A model generated the notes under the pieces. It was not told the DNA's origin, ran no database searches, and saw nothing but the letters and a program-made list of their open reading frames with translations. DNA of 64,000 nucleotides from Xiphophorus maculatus. Its lineage: Eukaryota > Chordata > Actinopteri > Cyprinodontiformes > Poeciliidae. Positions 13,374-24,530 of the stretch are shown piece after piece. Position 1 is the stretch's first letter, and every line of letters starts with the position of its first letter. The stretch covers positions 22,984,501-23,048,500 of the forward strand of contig NC_036447.1 of assembly GCF_002775205.1 (NCBI RefSeq), in the 5' to 3' direction. A program made the translations under genes and the position numbers.

Positions 13374-14160
13374 TGCAGTGCCTTGTAAACATACCCTCTG
13401 AACTCGTTCACATTCTTCACCATACAACAAATTTCGGTAATTTAATTTGGCTGTAACTATATTTTTTGCCAATTTGTTGAAACTGTCACCATGTCGTCAC
13501 AGTATTGTCTGCATCTTTTTTCACAGATGCAGATAATCTGTGAAAAAAGGTCCCTCTGCGTTCTCCCAGTGCTCCCAGTTCTAGCAGCGAGTACATGAGA
13601 ATGATTGACAGCGCTAAGACACTCCTCCTGGCTCTGATTGGTTGTTTTTGGTTGGTACTGAGCAGCGCATTTCTTTTGACGGCAATAGTTGAAAAGGGAG
13701 GAGGTGGAGGAGATCGATCTTTTCACAGATTATCTGTCTCAAAGCATACTGTCATGATATGGTGACATGTAAAGTAACATATTTTGTATAAAAGTCACAT
13801 AAAAAAATACAATATGTGACAGAAAAGTGAAAAGTATCCAGCAGAACAATAACAGTAAACATATGATCAGAGTTACAATGAAAAGTTTTAGCCCATGTTC
13901 ATGTGTTTCAGTGGTCTAGTCCAGACCCGGTGTCTGGTCAGGTGTGCCACATGAATCAGATGAGAACAAGAACAGACCTAAAACTTGAAGGACGCTCACC
14001 TTTGACAACTGGAGTTGGACAGCATGGTCAAAGTCCAGACCTAAGCCCAGATAAAAATCTGCAGCAAGACAGAAGAATTTACGTTCCGACTTCCTGCCCA
14101 TCGAATCGGATTGAGCTAAACATTTTAGTCTGCAGATGTGCAAACCCAAAAGACTGACTG
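13374..14160. mobile_element. Decayed Tc1-like element pieces with a transposase fossil
   Basis: The segment opens with a terminus-like phrase (GCAGTGCCTTGTAAAC) in inverse orientation. On the plus strand at about 14,022-14,135 it carries a frame reading QHGQSPDLSPDKNLQQD. This resembles the conserved C-terminal stretch of Tc1-family transposases, in which a D of the catalytic triad region precedes an N-L-W motif. The frame is short and broken on both sides, so this is a fossil. A 14-bp-arm hairpin at 13,515-13,549 lies inside. Confidence 0.65.
13515..13549. repeat. Perfect hairpin, 14-bp arms
   Basis: CTTTTTTCACAGAT at 13,515-13,528 is followed by a 7-base loop and then by its exact reverse complement at 13,536-13,549. 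Confidence 0.95.
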
Positions 14161-15059
14161 CTCACCACATTTGAGCATCAACGATCATTTTAGCTTTTAA
14201 ATCTAAATCATTTTAATTCATAAAGCACATTAAGAAAACTATTTGATTCACTACCATGCTTCACAGTGCGAAAACAGATCAAAATACCGCACTGTATTAT
14301 TTATAACCACTTAAAAAAAAACTCAATTCAATTATGCAAGACTTTTGAACAGCACTGTCCAATAAATTCAGCTCCTGTATTTTCCCTTCATCCCCGGCTT
14401 TCCTCCCCTCCCTCGGCCTCTCTGTGAAGTGAGGGGGTGGCTTAAAGGTGACAGAGGGCAGATGTTTCCTCTCTCTAGTTTTGAAGTGCTTTGTAAAGGT
14501 GGAGATAGTGGAAAAGGATAAATCCAATGAGGCTTTTTTACGAGGGAGGCCACAGTCACATGTAGGCCCTGCCGTCTTTTCTCTGGCAGCAGTGCCGGAA
14601 AGCGCGGCTCCGCCGTTCCAAGTGGTGCTGCGATTACGAAACCTGAGCGTTCACCTTAAACCTAATATAATCAGAGCTACTTCCAGCAGCCGAACCAGTG
14701 GGGGCTTGCCTGTTGCAACATATTGGTCTGGTCAAATAAAACTTTGTTCAGTGGGCGGATATAGTCCCCATGTAGACAGACAGCTGGGAAGACTAGAGAA
14801 AGCGCTCTGTCTTTTGTAAACGTTAGCATTAAGTCAAGTCATCTGGAGAATTATGCCTCATCTGTCCAGTGCATCTGTCCCTCCATTTATTAACTGTTAA
14901 CAGCTAGGATAGTTTCTTTGGCCTGCGGGTATATGACTGCAAGTGTCAGCTCCCTACTGCCACCGTGTGGTTAGATTTAGTCATGCCGAGATTTTAGGTG
15001 ATTTCAAAAACAGTCATTAAACGCATGCACGACGGAAGGAAGTGATTTAAAATAAAAAA

Positions 15060-15685
15060 TAAAAGTGAATTGATTGTTCTATCAAGTATTCTGACGATTA
15101 ATCGATTAATTGGATAATAAATTAGCAGATTTTTCATTTAACCCCTTAAGCTGTTTTTGTTCAAAATTTGGAATATATTAAAAGATGCAAATAAACAAAT
15201 AATGGAGTCCCCTTATAAGTAGGAAAATTAACGTGTTATTGTATGAAATGCAATAATATATTATTCCTTCACTGTATGCAAAGGATCTGTCTGCAGATAT
15301 TTTTTTTAAAAAAAATCAGCAGTGTGATAAGCTCAACCCTTTCGGTTTGACTACCGCTACAGTGCAGGGCATGGATTTTCTGGTTCTTTTTTTAATTAAC
15401 CGATCAATAATTGAACAGAAAAAGGTGTTTAGTAGATTTTTGTCTGCAGAATTTGAACCATGTGAAGCTTAAACTAGGCCACTTGAGGAGTTCTGGGTAA
15501 AACATATTTACACGCAAAAAAAGTACATTTCTTATCGTAAAGGCAAAATGGATTTATTTTTTTGTACAGTTTTGCAAAAAACTGTGTGTGAGTCTATGCT
15601 CTTGTTAACAGTTAGTCGATTACAAATTGACTATTACTTCAGCAATCGATTAATCACAATCAATATGATTAATCTTTTCAGCCCT
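15060..15685. repeat. Repeat with ATCGATTAATC words and a GCCCT end
   Basis: Contains CTGACGATTAATCGATTAAT near 15,093 and a CAGATTTTTCATTTAACC phrase near 15,128. It ends in an ATCGATTAATC word followed by TTCAGCCCTA near 15,680. The first two phrases recur at 27,480-27,560, and the CAGATTTTTCATTTAACC phrase recurs inverted at about 59,850. The CAGGGC/GCCCTG-type ends suggest a non-autonomous hAT-like family, but this is inference. No coding capacity is visible. Confidence 0.6.
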
Positions 15686-16214
15686 AATTAAGACACTGTA
15701 AGTCACTTTTTTTCTTTTTTTGCATAACCCCAAACAGAGAGAAATTGAAAGCAACAAGCCCCATGCGGTTACAGTCTGAAGTTATGATAACTGAAACATG
15801 CTGCAGTGTCGAGAGCACATCTGTTTCTATGCTAAATGAGCTGATCGGCTCATTTTGACCTTTTGACTGCTTATGCAGAGTAAATGAAACCAGGCACAAA
15901 ACTACCACAAGACGGGTGTGACATTTGTCATGTACATGGTGTGCACTTCTCTGTGTTGTGAGAACTGTCAGAAGTGTTTCCTGGAATGGGAAGATACCAA
16001 GAAACAATGAAGTTACAGGAAAAAGAAAGCAGACTCTCTCTCAAGTGTGAAACAATAAAAATTACCCAATCTTTTACAAGGTTGTAAAATTATTTTAATC
16101 TAACCTCATGTGTACAAAAAAGAAAGTTGGATTAAGTTGCTCAGAAGTTCTTCTAGAAGCTGTGACAAGTAATTGTTTAGCCTAAGACTTCATCTGTCTC
16201 ACTTTAGGTCTTTG

Positions 16215-16770
16215 TATCAATGTATCAATCAATCAAATTTGATTTGTAGAGCACATTTCAGCAGCAAGGCGTTTCAAAGTGCTTTACATCATTATAAACG
16301 CAGAAACACAATGCAAGATAGAATCAACAATCAAAACAAAGCATTAAGTCAAGTTCCATCAATAAATTTGTAATTGATTACGTTTCAAATACAATCCTAA
16401 ACAGGTGGGTTTTCAGTTGAGATTTAAAGGAACTCAGTGTTTCAGCTGTTTTACAGTTTTCTGGAAGTTTGTTCCAAATTTGTGGTGCATAGATGCTGAA
16501 AGCTGCTTCTCCTCGTTTGGTTCTGGTTCTGGGGATGCAGAGCAGAACCAGAACCGGATGAAGACGTTTTGATCAACTCTTTGTTTGTAGCATTTCCTCA
16601 GTTCCAGCAGCGTTGTTGTCAGGTTGAGGGCTGAGTGAACATTGCAACGTCTTGATTCTCTTCCTTTTTTAACCTTTCTTCTGCAGACTGGCTTCTGTAT
16701 CTGAGATGACTTCAGGAGCCATGGCCAAGTTTTCAGTAGAAACACAGTGAGATGCACTAGCATTTCTGGG
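16215..16770 (+). repeat. Abundant fish repeat, LINE-associated (copy 1)
   Basis: Starts with the phrase AATCAAATTTGATTTGTAGAGCACATTTCAGCAGCAAGGC and a following GTGCTTTACATC, which I recognise as a very common fish interspersed repeat. The segment after about 16,430 (CAGTGTTTCAGC, then TTTGTTCCA) recurs at 23,890-23,975. A related copy at 33,115-33,505 contains a reverse-transcriptase-like frame on the other strand, which links the family to LINEs. No gene is present. Confidence 0.6.
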
Positions 16771-17809
16771 TTGTTAATTTATGCACCTTATTGATTATTC
16801 AATAATAAATTAAATATCCAATATACTCGTCCCTTTCGCATATTGTATTAACATTTAGCTTTTTTCATGTTTGATTTATTTCATTTTCTGTCATTCCTTT
16901 GGCTTTTTGTTCCTTTTTTTTTTTTTGAGCAGGCATGTTTTCATCACGCTGCCCTGAACCTTTAGCCAGTCGAACTTAGCCACTCTGAACTTTCAGTCTC
17001 CCCCTGGGCTGTTTGTTGTTTGCATTTCAGTCTGATCAAGATAACAACCTGGTGCGTTTACAGCCACAAGGAGGAAACATATATTTGGTCTGTTTTTCTC
17101 TTTTGGATGTATTTTTTGTCTCATTCCAGAATATTTTTAAAATAGCTATGTTGTATCATTTGTACTGCCCTTTTACATGTGTTTGGATTATATTTCCTTT
17201 ATATGTTTGCTGCAAAATGTCTTCCTTTTTGGTCCTGTCTATGTCCTTTATATTAAGGGGCTACAAACGTCTCCATAGTATAAAATTTTAAGCACTGCTA
17301 TACATAGCATACTGCTGTCTCTGTCATATAAACACTCATGCAGTGTGTGAGTGACAAAAGTTTAGTTTTTTCTTGTTTTGTCACACCTAAATGTTTCAGA
17401 TTATCAAAATAAATTTTGCAATCAGACAAATAATCAGAGTAAACAAAGAATGCATATTTTAATATGGAAATATAGAAGTGATATATTTCCAATATTTTCT
17501 CACATCACAAACTAGATCTAAAAAATTTTTTGTTATTATTATTTCAGTCTTATCATTATGTTACTACTTTGGAAAATTGACACGTATCAGATGGTTTTTT
17601 TCATACAGTGCACTTACTGTATGTTTGTCTCAATTAATTTACTTTATAATAGATGATTTTAAGTTGAATTTTGCCCTGAATCCTGTACAATCAGAAGGAA
17701 GAACCTACTACATAATGTTCAACCCCATTCAGCTTTAGTTCTCAATAAGAGCACAAAATCAAACTGATGTTGTAACTGTTGGATGAGGATTACAAAACAA
17801 ATGTTGGCT

Positions 17810-17815
17810 TTTATT
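17810..17815 (-). terminator. Candidate poly(A) signal of the Ig gene
   Basis: AATAAA on the minus strand, 118 bases beyond the stop codon reached by reading on from the last Ig exon at 17,995. If used, it would end a short transcript that keeps part of the intron. A single hexamer is weak evidence. Confidence 0.4.
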
Positions 17816-17932
17816 CTCCACAATACATGGATATATTAAATAGAATCTTTGCTGCAGGCAATTTTTATGCCGCCTGTCGGTCCACGCTTACTCAGGCTGT
17901 TGTGACAAACAACAAAAAGAGAAATCGGGAGA

Positions 17933-20900
17933 TTAGAAATATAACAAGCGAAGCAAGTTATTAATTTGGTAGCTTCTCCAAAAGACCAGCTCACCTTTTA
18001 TGATGACTTTCGCCACGGCCTCGCTCGAACCAACGTGGTTGGTGGCCACACACTTATACGTTCCTCCGTCGCTCTGTTTAACACTGGCTATCATCAGCTT
18101 CCCCTCCCTGGTGGTTTCTGCTCCAACCGGCAGACTGCCTCTTCCCACCCGGCTCCAGGTGAACTGGATTGGGTGAGAGCCGTGGGCCAGGCACTGCAAG
18201 ACCAGAGAGTTTCCAGGCTGGAGCCGGGCCTGGTCCGGCAGGCAGGTGGCGTACGGAGGAGCTGTATGTGGACGACAGCCATTAAAGGGATAGTTCAAGA
18301 TTTTTTAAATGAGGGTCTGTTGAAAGGAAGGAAGCTGTGCAGACAACTTTATTGGTGCCTTAATTTAGTCGAAATCCAGCTAGTTGTAGAGACAACAAAC
18401 AACGTTTTTACCATCTTACTTGGCCTGGAAAAGGTTTCCATATTTCATGTTCTGTAAATGTTTCACACAGGAAGATCATACTGGCCAAACGGCCTCAAGC
18501 TGCCAATTTCCTGCTTATTATCTTACTTTTCAGTGCAAATGACAGGATGAAAAATTATACAAGCGCTTCAAGGACATCAGAAAATATTGATGGATTATTG
18601 GTGAATATTGCACTAATTAATCAGCTATGATAAGTACGCACTTTTCTTACTCTAGTTTTTTGTTAATCTGCCTTTGCCCGTTAACATCTGGTGTAAATTG
18701 ACGGTGTAATTTATCATGTATCTGCTCAAGTGAGACTGAATCCAACAGGCTATCTTTTTGAGTGCTTAAGACACTTGCAGTGTATCAGCCAATAATTATT
18801 ACATTCCAAAACAGCCTTTGTGATGTTAATGTTGCAATAATAGCCACAATATATTCTATTGCAAACTGGATCCCTTGTCAAAATTAGCAACAGCAAGCAC
18901 ACCCATCATGTACTACTCACTGTCCACCTCCATGTCAGTGTACGCCTCGCTGTAGCCGTGTATGTTGGTCGCGTTGCATATGTATTGTCCCGAGTCTTGG
19001 CGCCCCACGTCGGTCAGCGTCAGGACGCCATCAGCTACTGCGTGCTTCCATGGCAGTGGTGCTCTTAGCTTGGACCAGGTGATGACAGGGGTAGGGGAGC
19101 CTGGAGGGAAAAAATACATTAACGATGGAATCACAATTGGGGGATTTTCAGGAAAAACAGGCTTACCTGTAGCCTTGCACTCGATGGTAACTGTTTGTCC
19201 CTCGATCGCTGTCATCTCTTCGATGTTAACCGAAGCCACTGGTGTTCCAGGTGGACCCACCACGACGAGCTCGACCTCTGCCTCGGATTTCCCCACGTTG
19301 TTGTCAGCCTGGCAGACATACACTCCGGAGTCCTCTGGGCGTACGGAAGGCCACTGAGAAAACAGTCAAACATTTTGTTCCGCTTATCTGAAGTGTATAA
19401 AAACCAAAAGGATTTAAGTCTGACATCCTTTCTTTCGCTTATCTTTCACCTTTATAATGTGGGCGTCGTTTATCTCCTGAGTTACCAGCTGAAGGGTGGA
19501 GCCTCTGCGTTTCCAGGTGACCGTGGGGCGTGGCCTACCGGTGACATGACACTCCACTGCCACAGACTCTCCTGTTCTGATAAGCAGGGGTCCTGCTGGT
19601 GTCAGCTGTACTTTAGAAGGATCTACGAGAGACATGGATGCACATAACCACACTAAACTATGGAATTTACCAAGGGGCGACACAAAAACATATGTATCTA
19701 AAATTGCTTCCTAAAGGAATTTCAGGTCAATCTGGCATTGGTTAAGGTCAGAACACTCGCTACGTCAATCACTTCTTGGTCTTTTCTTACCAAATCTTTT
19801 TAGGGTACAAAACTGTATTTAATAGAAGCCATTATTAAATTTGCATCCCCCAGTTTGAAGTGTTTGGAGTCTACTTTTCTAACTCATGACAATTTAATAA
19901 TTGTTCTTTAAAACCTACAGTCCACTGTGAAGACATAAATTGACTTGATTCCAATAAATATGATCTACCACCAGGAGGGCTCTTAAAGGTCTTTTGAATT
20001 TGTATATGGGTCTTAATCTTACCCTCTTGTATTATGAATCATAATAAGTAAGAATACAAATAAAGATTAATACAATGTTTTCCCATGGCAAAATGTGATT
20101 TAAATAGATTATACGTCTGATCTGAGTATTTTCATAAGCATTAAACCATATACTGTGGTTTAGTGGTTTGCTTACAGAGAGGGAGCTCAATGCATTAGTA
20201 AGAAATGGGTGTAGGAAGGAGCAAACCAAACCAAAGTTGGGATGGGCTCAATTTAACAGAGAGAGAGAGAAGTCTACATGATATTGAAAGTGTAAGAATA
20301 CTTACAGACTATCTACAGCTCAAAAAATCTGGAAGTAATATTTAATGACCTGTTCAGTCGTGACTGTGTTATCTCCAAAATCACATCAGACATTTAACGG
20401 AGGACGTCCAACCTTTGAATGTCCTCCGTTGATGTTATTCTGCACTGTGCAGATATATGTCCTTTCTCCTTAACAGTGTAATAGATGAAATGAGGTTGTA
20501 CTGTATGTTTACAGTACATTTATTGCTTTGACTCTGGGACCACCTGCATGTAGACTGGTACAGTCTGCTAGACTGTAATCCCGGACAAGCCCCCAAAATT
20601 TGCTGTTTCAAAAGAATCACTAACGCAAAAGAAAAACCCAACTTGTTTAAATTTGAGAACTTAATATGAATAGTAGGACATGAGAATTATTGTTTTTAAG
20701 AGTTTGTTCATTTTATCTTTAAACAACAACAATTGTATTGACAACTCCTGAGAGTCACCAGGTAAAGATTTACAGATCACTGCCAACCTAAAATTCAACA
20801 AAAATATTTAACTAAGCTTTAGTCAGTTCCAAATTGTGCATGGATGTAATCTTTTTCTAATAACATTGTGCCGTATAAAACAACATAAAAAAATTGACCA

Positions 20901-22075
20901 CTTACATATTAATCAATATTTGGTAAATATTGATTTACCAAATATTGATTAAATGGAGGTTGGCTTCTTAGAAAATGCAGCTTCTCTTTCGATAAGAATT
21001 GGACCTACTTTATCTTATTTTTGGGGAATCTCATTTTCCAAATCTGAAGTGTAAAGACAAAACTCACATTTGACATTCAGCACAACGTTGGCAAAGCTGC
21101 GTCCAGCGGCGCTGATGGCCACACAGCGGTACTGGCCGTGGTTTCCAGGTCGAGCGTTTGCAACCGTCAGCACAGACCCATCTGGACCAATCTTTACATT
21201 GTCTGTATGGGGAAAAAGACATTTCAGAGAATATTTGCAGGTATTTTATTAGACAAACACTTTTAAGTGTAATTCCTCCTGACCTGGCAAGGCCTGATTA
21301 TTGGCTCTTCTCCACTCCAGCTGAACGGGTTGGACATTGCTCTTCACATGGCACCTGTAGCTGACAGACTCTCCCTGGCGGATGGTTGCGGTCCGAGGCT
21401 CCACGGTAATGACTGGAGCCTGAGCTGCCACTGATGACGGATACACAGAGGGACAGAGGTGTTACATGTGAGGACAAACACAAGTACGAATCAACTGTGT
21501 GAACCTTTAAACAGGCCCTGAGTGACACTGAGAGTAAACAAATGACCACTCCAAAGCAAATATATCATGATGTGTGTGGTGACAAAGTAGAAATTTAAAC
21601 CAAAAAAACTGTCAGTAACAGCGCATTACAAACTTTGTTTCATCTGATTTTGAAATGCCTGCCTCCAGACCAGTTTAAAGGGGAAGGAGCTGTGGACTAT
21701 AAAAAGAAACATATATTTTTAATCATCTTGTTTCCCCTCCCCTTTTTGTTCTATAATGTTTTGCTCTTTGTTGTCTGTGTAAAATATGTTGCAATGCACT
21801 AAAATACAATTGGGACACCCCCTAAAGTGGTTAAAATTATCCCTCTTTGCGCAGTTTGAATCTGAACTTGTGTCAAAAGTATGGTTTTGTCTCAACTAAG
21901 ATATTCGGCAAACAAGTAAAAAAGTAAGGTTACTGTCCTTTACAAAGGACAGGAACCTTTTTTAAAGCCTGAGGTAAAATAAAAGGAATATATTTTTTCC
22001 TCTCCGAATAAAAACCGAGTTCTTACCTGAGCATATCAGGGAGCAGAAGATCAGAGCTGCAGCATATGAACCCAT
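17933..22075 (-). CDS. Perlecan-like secreted protein with four Ig domains
   Basis: Seven minus-strand exons join in frame: 22,075-22,027, 21,430-21,284, 21,202-21,068, 19,622-19,450, 19,353-19,167, 19,100-18,921 and 18,261-17,995. All acceptors are AG and all donors GT. Reading on past 17,995 gives 20 more codons and a stop at 17,933, about 399 residues in total. Residues 1-19 form a signal peptide (MGSYAAALIFCSLICS start). Four Ig domains follow, with Cys pairs 43/92, 135/182, 227/272 and 314/361. The D-x-G-x-Y-x-C form is kept in Ig2 (EDSGVYVC), Ig3 (QDSGQYIC) and Ig4 (SDGGTYKC) and relaxed in Ig1 (GNHGQYRC). The WSK/WSR and SVRPEDSG phrases and the PPYAT linker resemble perlecan domain IV, a basement-membrane proteoglycan. 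No laminin-G or EGF exon was found downstream, so it is a short paralogue or its 3' end was missed. An extra Cys at 297 lies before Ig4. The first five exons are firm; the end is uncertain. Confidence 0.82.
18288..18455 (+). repeat. Fish repeat start (TTAAAGGGATAGTTCA)
   Basis: The phrase ATTAAAGGGATAGTTCAAG at about 18,286 is a familiar opening of a fish interspersed repeat. It lies in the intron between the third and fourth Ig units, just beyond the acceptor of the last Ig exon. The boundaries are approximate. Confidence 0.4.
20911..20950. repeat. Perfect hairpin, 18-bp arms
   Basis: An 18-base arm at 20,911-20,928, a 4-base loop ATTG, and the exact reverse complement at 20,933-20,950. It lies in the large intron of the Ig gene between the exons ending at 21,068 and starting at 19,622. 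It is AT-rich and could extrude as a cruciform. Confidence 0.95.
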
Positions 22076-22850
22076 GATGAGCAAAAAGCAGTTCCACTGT
22101 CTCTGCTCTGCACTACTTTCTCCGTTATCACTTTGGCCTTTAACCCGTCCTCTGTGCTGACCCCTTTTCCAAATAGTGTCTGTGGGTGCCAGTCACGTAT
22201 TAAAAGCTGTTTATCATATATTCTGTCTGTTTTTGAGCTAATGACAATAATAGTTTTATAAACACAAATGGAGCTTGTGAATGAAAAAAGAAATGCTATT
22301 TGTATCTTGAAAGTCAACATTTCCCATCAAAAGTAAATGCAAATAAAATAGTTTTGTTGCACTGACATTTGAAAATGAAAGACTTGTAAAGACTTTAGCT
22401 AGCTAGCACTAATATGTTTCTGCCTGGTAGTTGTTAATATTTAACATCGCAAGTTCGATTGGAATCCATTCTTTCCTTAAAGTATTTTTCTTTAGAGATC
22501 TAAAATGTTCGTTCGAGATAGAAAAAAAAATGTACTCATGAAAACCTGGAGGTTAAATTTTAACATCCACAAGAGTTGTTGAAAGAGTGACATTTGTCCT
22601 TTCCAGAAGAAAGCTTAAATTGTGTTTTGTTTGTAGTTCTGACTGAGAGGAATTTAATTATATGACAAATCAGCTTGCCAAAAAAAGGTGAGTACCATGT
22701 AAGGCAAAATGTGTTAATGTATTTTTCTTACTTGTGTAAACACCCGGCTATGAATGTATATTCGTCTTTTGTTAAAACTGTGTGCCGCGGTAATAAAAAA
22801 TACTGCTGCTGCCACCTTGCGGTTCACTTCGCAAACTTGCTCTCTCGTCA

Positions 22851-22858
22851 TGACGTAG
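22851..22858 (+). promoter_or_regulatory. CRE-like site upstream of mvb12a
   Basis: TGACGTAG, one base off the palindromic CRE octamer, lies about 60 bp before the probable mvb12a transcription start. It fits a housekeeping promoter but is only a sequence match. Confidence 0.4.
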
Positions 22859-22874
22859 TGCCTCGGGGTCTGAC

Positions 22875-22887
22875 GGGAGTTGTAGTT
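22875..22887 (-). promoter_or_regulatory. ZNF143/THAP11-type motif (ACTACAACTCCC) before mvb12a
   Basis: On the minus strand the sequence reads AACTACAACTCCC, close to the ACTACAATTCCC core bound by ZNF143 and THAP11 in many vertebrate housekeeping promoters, where it usually sits near the start site. Its place just upstream of the mvb12a first exon fits that role. Confidence 0.6.
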
Positions 22888-22914
22888 GGGATGACCTGAG
22901 AACTTCCTGCTTCC

Positions 22915-23010
22915 ACGACTGCGACCGAGATATTTCGGCTAGTAGCTGAGAAGTTCTTTATTCTCCATAAAAGCCGCCGGAAAAAAAATAGAAACGGATT
23001 CACAGAGAAG
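22915..23010 (+). other. mvb12a: mvb12a exon 1, non-coding (start approximate)
   Basis: The sequence ends in GAGAAG followed by a consensus GTAAGT donor at 23,011. It has no ATG in a usable frame. The next exon begins exactly at the start codon, so exon 1 would be entirely 5' UTR. The 5' edge is an estimate placed after the ZNF143-like motif. Confidence 0.6.
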
Positions 23011-23859
23011 GTAAGTGTTTCCACCTTTGTTGCTTGTATGTCACTTTATGAAACAAGCAGCGTTTGTGCCTTTTGGGCAGGAAACATCCAGGTTTCCCAG
23101 CTGAACAGTCGAGTGTAAGGTTAGTTCAGCATTTACTGTTTAAATTAGTTTGGTTTTTTTTGTCTGGATAAATTTGGAAATGTGACACATAGCATTACTA
23201 TACGATACGTAACTTTATTGGGTAATGTTAAAGGATAAGGTTGTTGTGAAGCCGACTGGTTATCTTTAGAGCTACGTAAAGAAAGAGTTAATGTACCTGA
23301 ATCTGACGTGTTATTATTGTTCCTTGAGGGCAACACAATGAGAGTACGATCTTTATTTGAAGAAGAAAAAAAAATGTATCTAAAGTATCGCCGTAACTAA
23401 ATAGTTGATTCATTAAATTTTAATTAATTAAAATTAATTAATGGTTGATATATGGGGAAAATACCTTGTTTTATATTTTTATATGTAGTTTTTTTAAAGC
23501 TTGCTTCTTTACGTTTTCAAATTACAAGACATACATTGGAGTTTGTTTGGTAACAGAGGTGACGAGGAGAAACGTGTTGATTTTATGAATAAGTCTTGTG
23601 TTGAGAAGCAAACTGTGGCCATCTCCAAATCAATTCATTCCATTTTTAACGCAAATTTAAGCTAAATATAGAAGAGCTTTACAGAGGAATGTATGTAGAA
23701 TGTAGATCTGATTAATTGCAATGCACTTTGATGTAAGGAAGACCAGAGAAATAGACAGACATTGAACATGTACGTTTACCCTGCGACAAATAAATTTAGA
23801 TAAAGTACAAAATTACATTTATTTCATGAACTAGAACTAAAAATAATAAAGGCCAGAAA

Positions 23860-24050
23860 ACAACGCTGCTTTAAAGCAGCATTGATTTAAAGCAACTCGG
23901 TGTTTCAGCATCTTTGCAGTTTTCTGGACGTTTGTTCCAGATTTGCGGTGCACAGAATCTGAATGCTGCTGGTGTCCTCAGATCTTCAGACGGTGATAGG
24001 AGAATGAGCAAAGAATCTAACACAGTTTTTAAAAAAAAACAAAAAAAAAC
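23860..24050 (+). repeat. Fish LINE-associated repeat (copy 2), inside mvb12a intron 1
   Basis: The phrase beginning ACTCGGTGTTTCAGC near 23,896 and the following TTTGTTCCAGATTTGCGGTGC match 16,430-16,490 with few changes. Only part of the family is present, and the right edge is unclear. The rest of the intron holds nothing I can name. Confidence 0.55.
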
Positions 24051-24530
24051 ATCTCTCTAGCAGCTGTATTTTGTAGGGCTTAAGGAAACCAGAAAGCGCA
24101 GCATTGCTGTCTGCACTTCATTAGTGTCAGTACTGCGTGTTCTCAAAGCATTATTAAAGTCTCTGCTTTGGACTCGAGGAGAAAAGCCACTTCCTTTTGC
24201 TGTCAGAGCGACATTTCTTTCTCTGAATAGTTTCTTTCTGTTTGGCATTGTCTACTGAGAACTCTGCAGACTGAATGAGATCTGGTTGTCTGAAACAATG
24301 GACTCTGCTGACCTGAGTGATTTCCCACTCGCTGTCACATGGACATAAATAATTCGCTTTCTCAGTGCCAAAACGTCAGGAAGTCACTGCAAAGGGGATT
24401 TGAACATAAATCCATTGCTAGATTAAGAACGTGTCGTTATTAATCTGTAAAATTATGCAGTTTTTAAGGGTGTTGAGTGTTTTTAAATTAATTAAAGATA
24501 TAGTTTTCCCTTTTGTTGTTTCTGTCACAG

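Larger units (their letters stand above)
22076..22914. promoter_or_regulatory. Shared divergent promoter region, Ig gene and mvb12a
   Basis: The Ig gene start codon (minus, 22,075) and the first non-coding exon of mvb12a (plus, about 22,915) face away from each other with roughly 840 bp between them. The mvb12a side is GC-richer and holds known promoter words. The Ig side shows no clear TATA box. Shared control of the two genes is an inference from the arrangement only. Confidence 0.5.
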
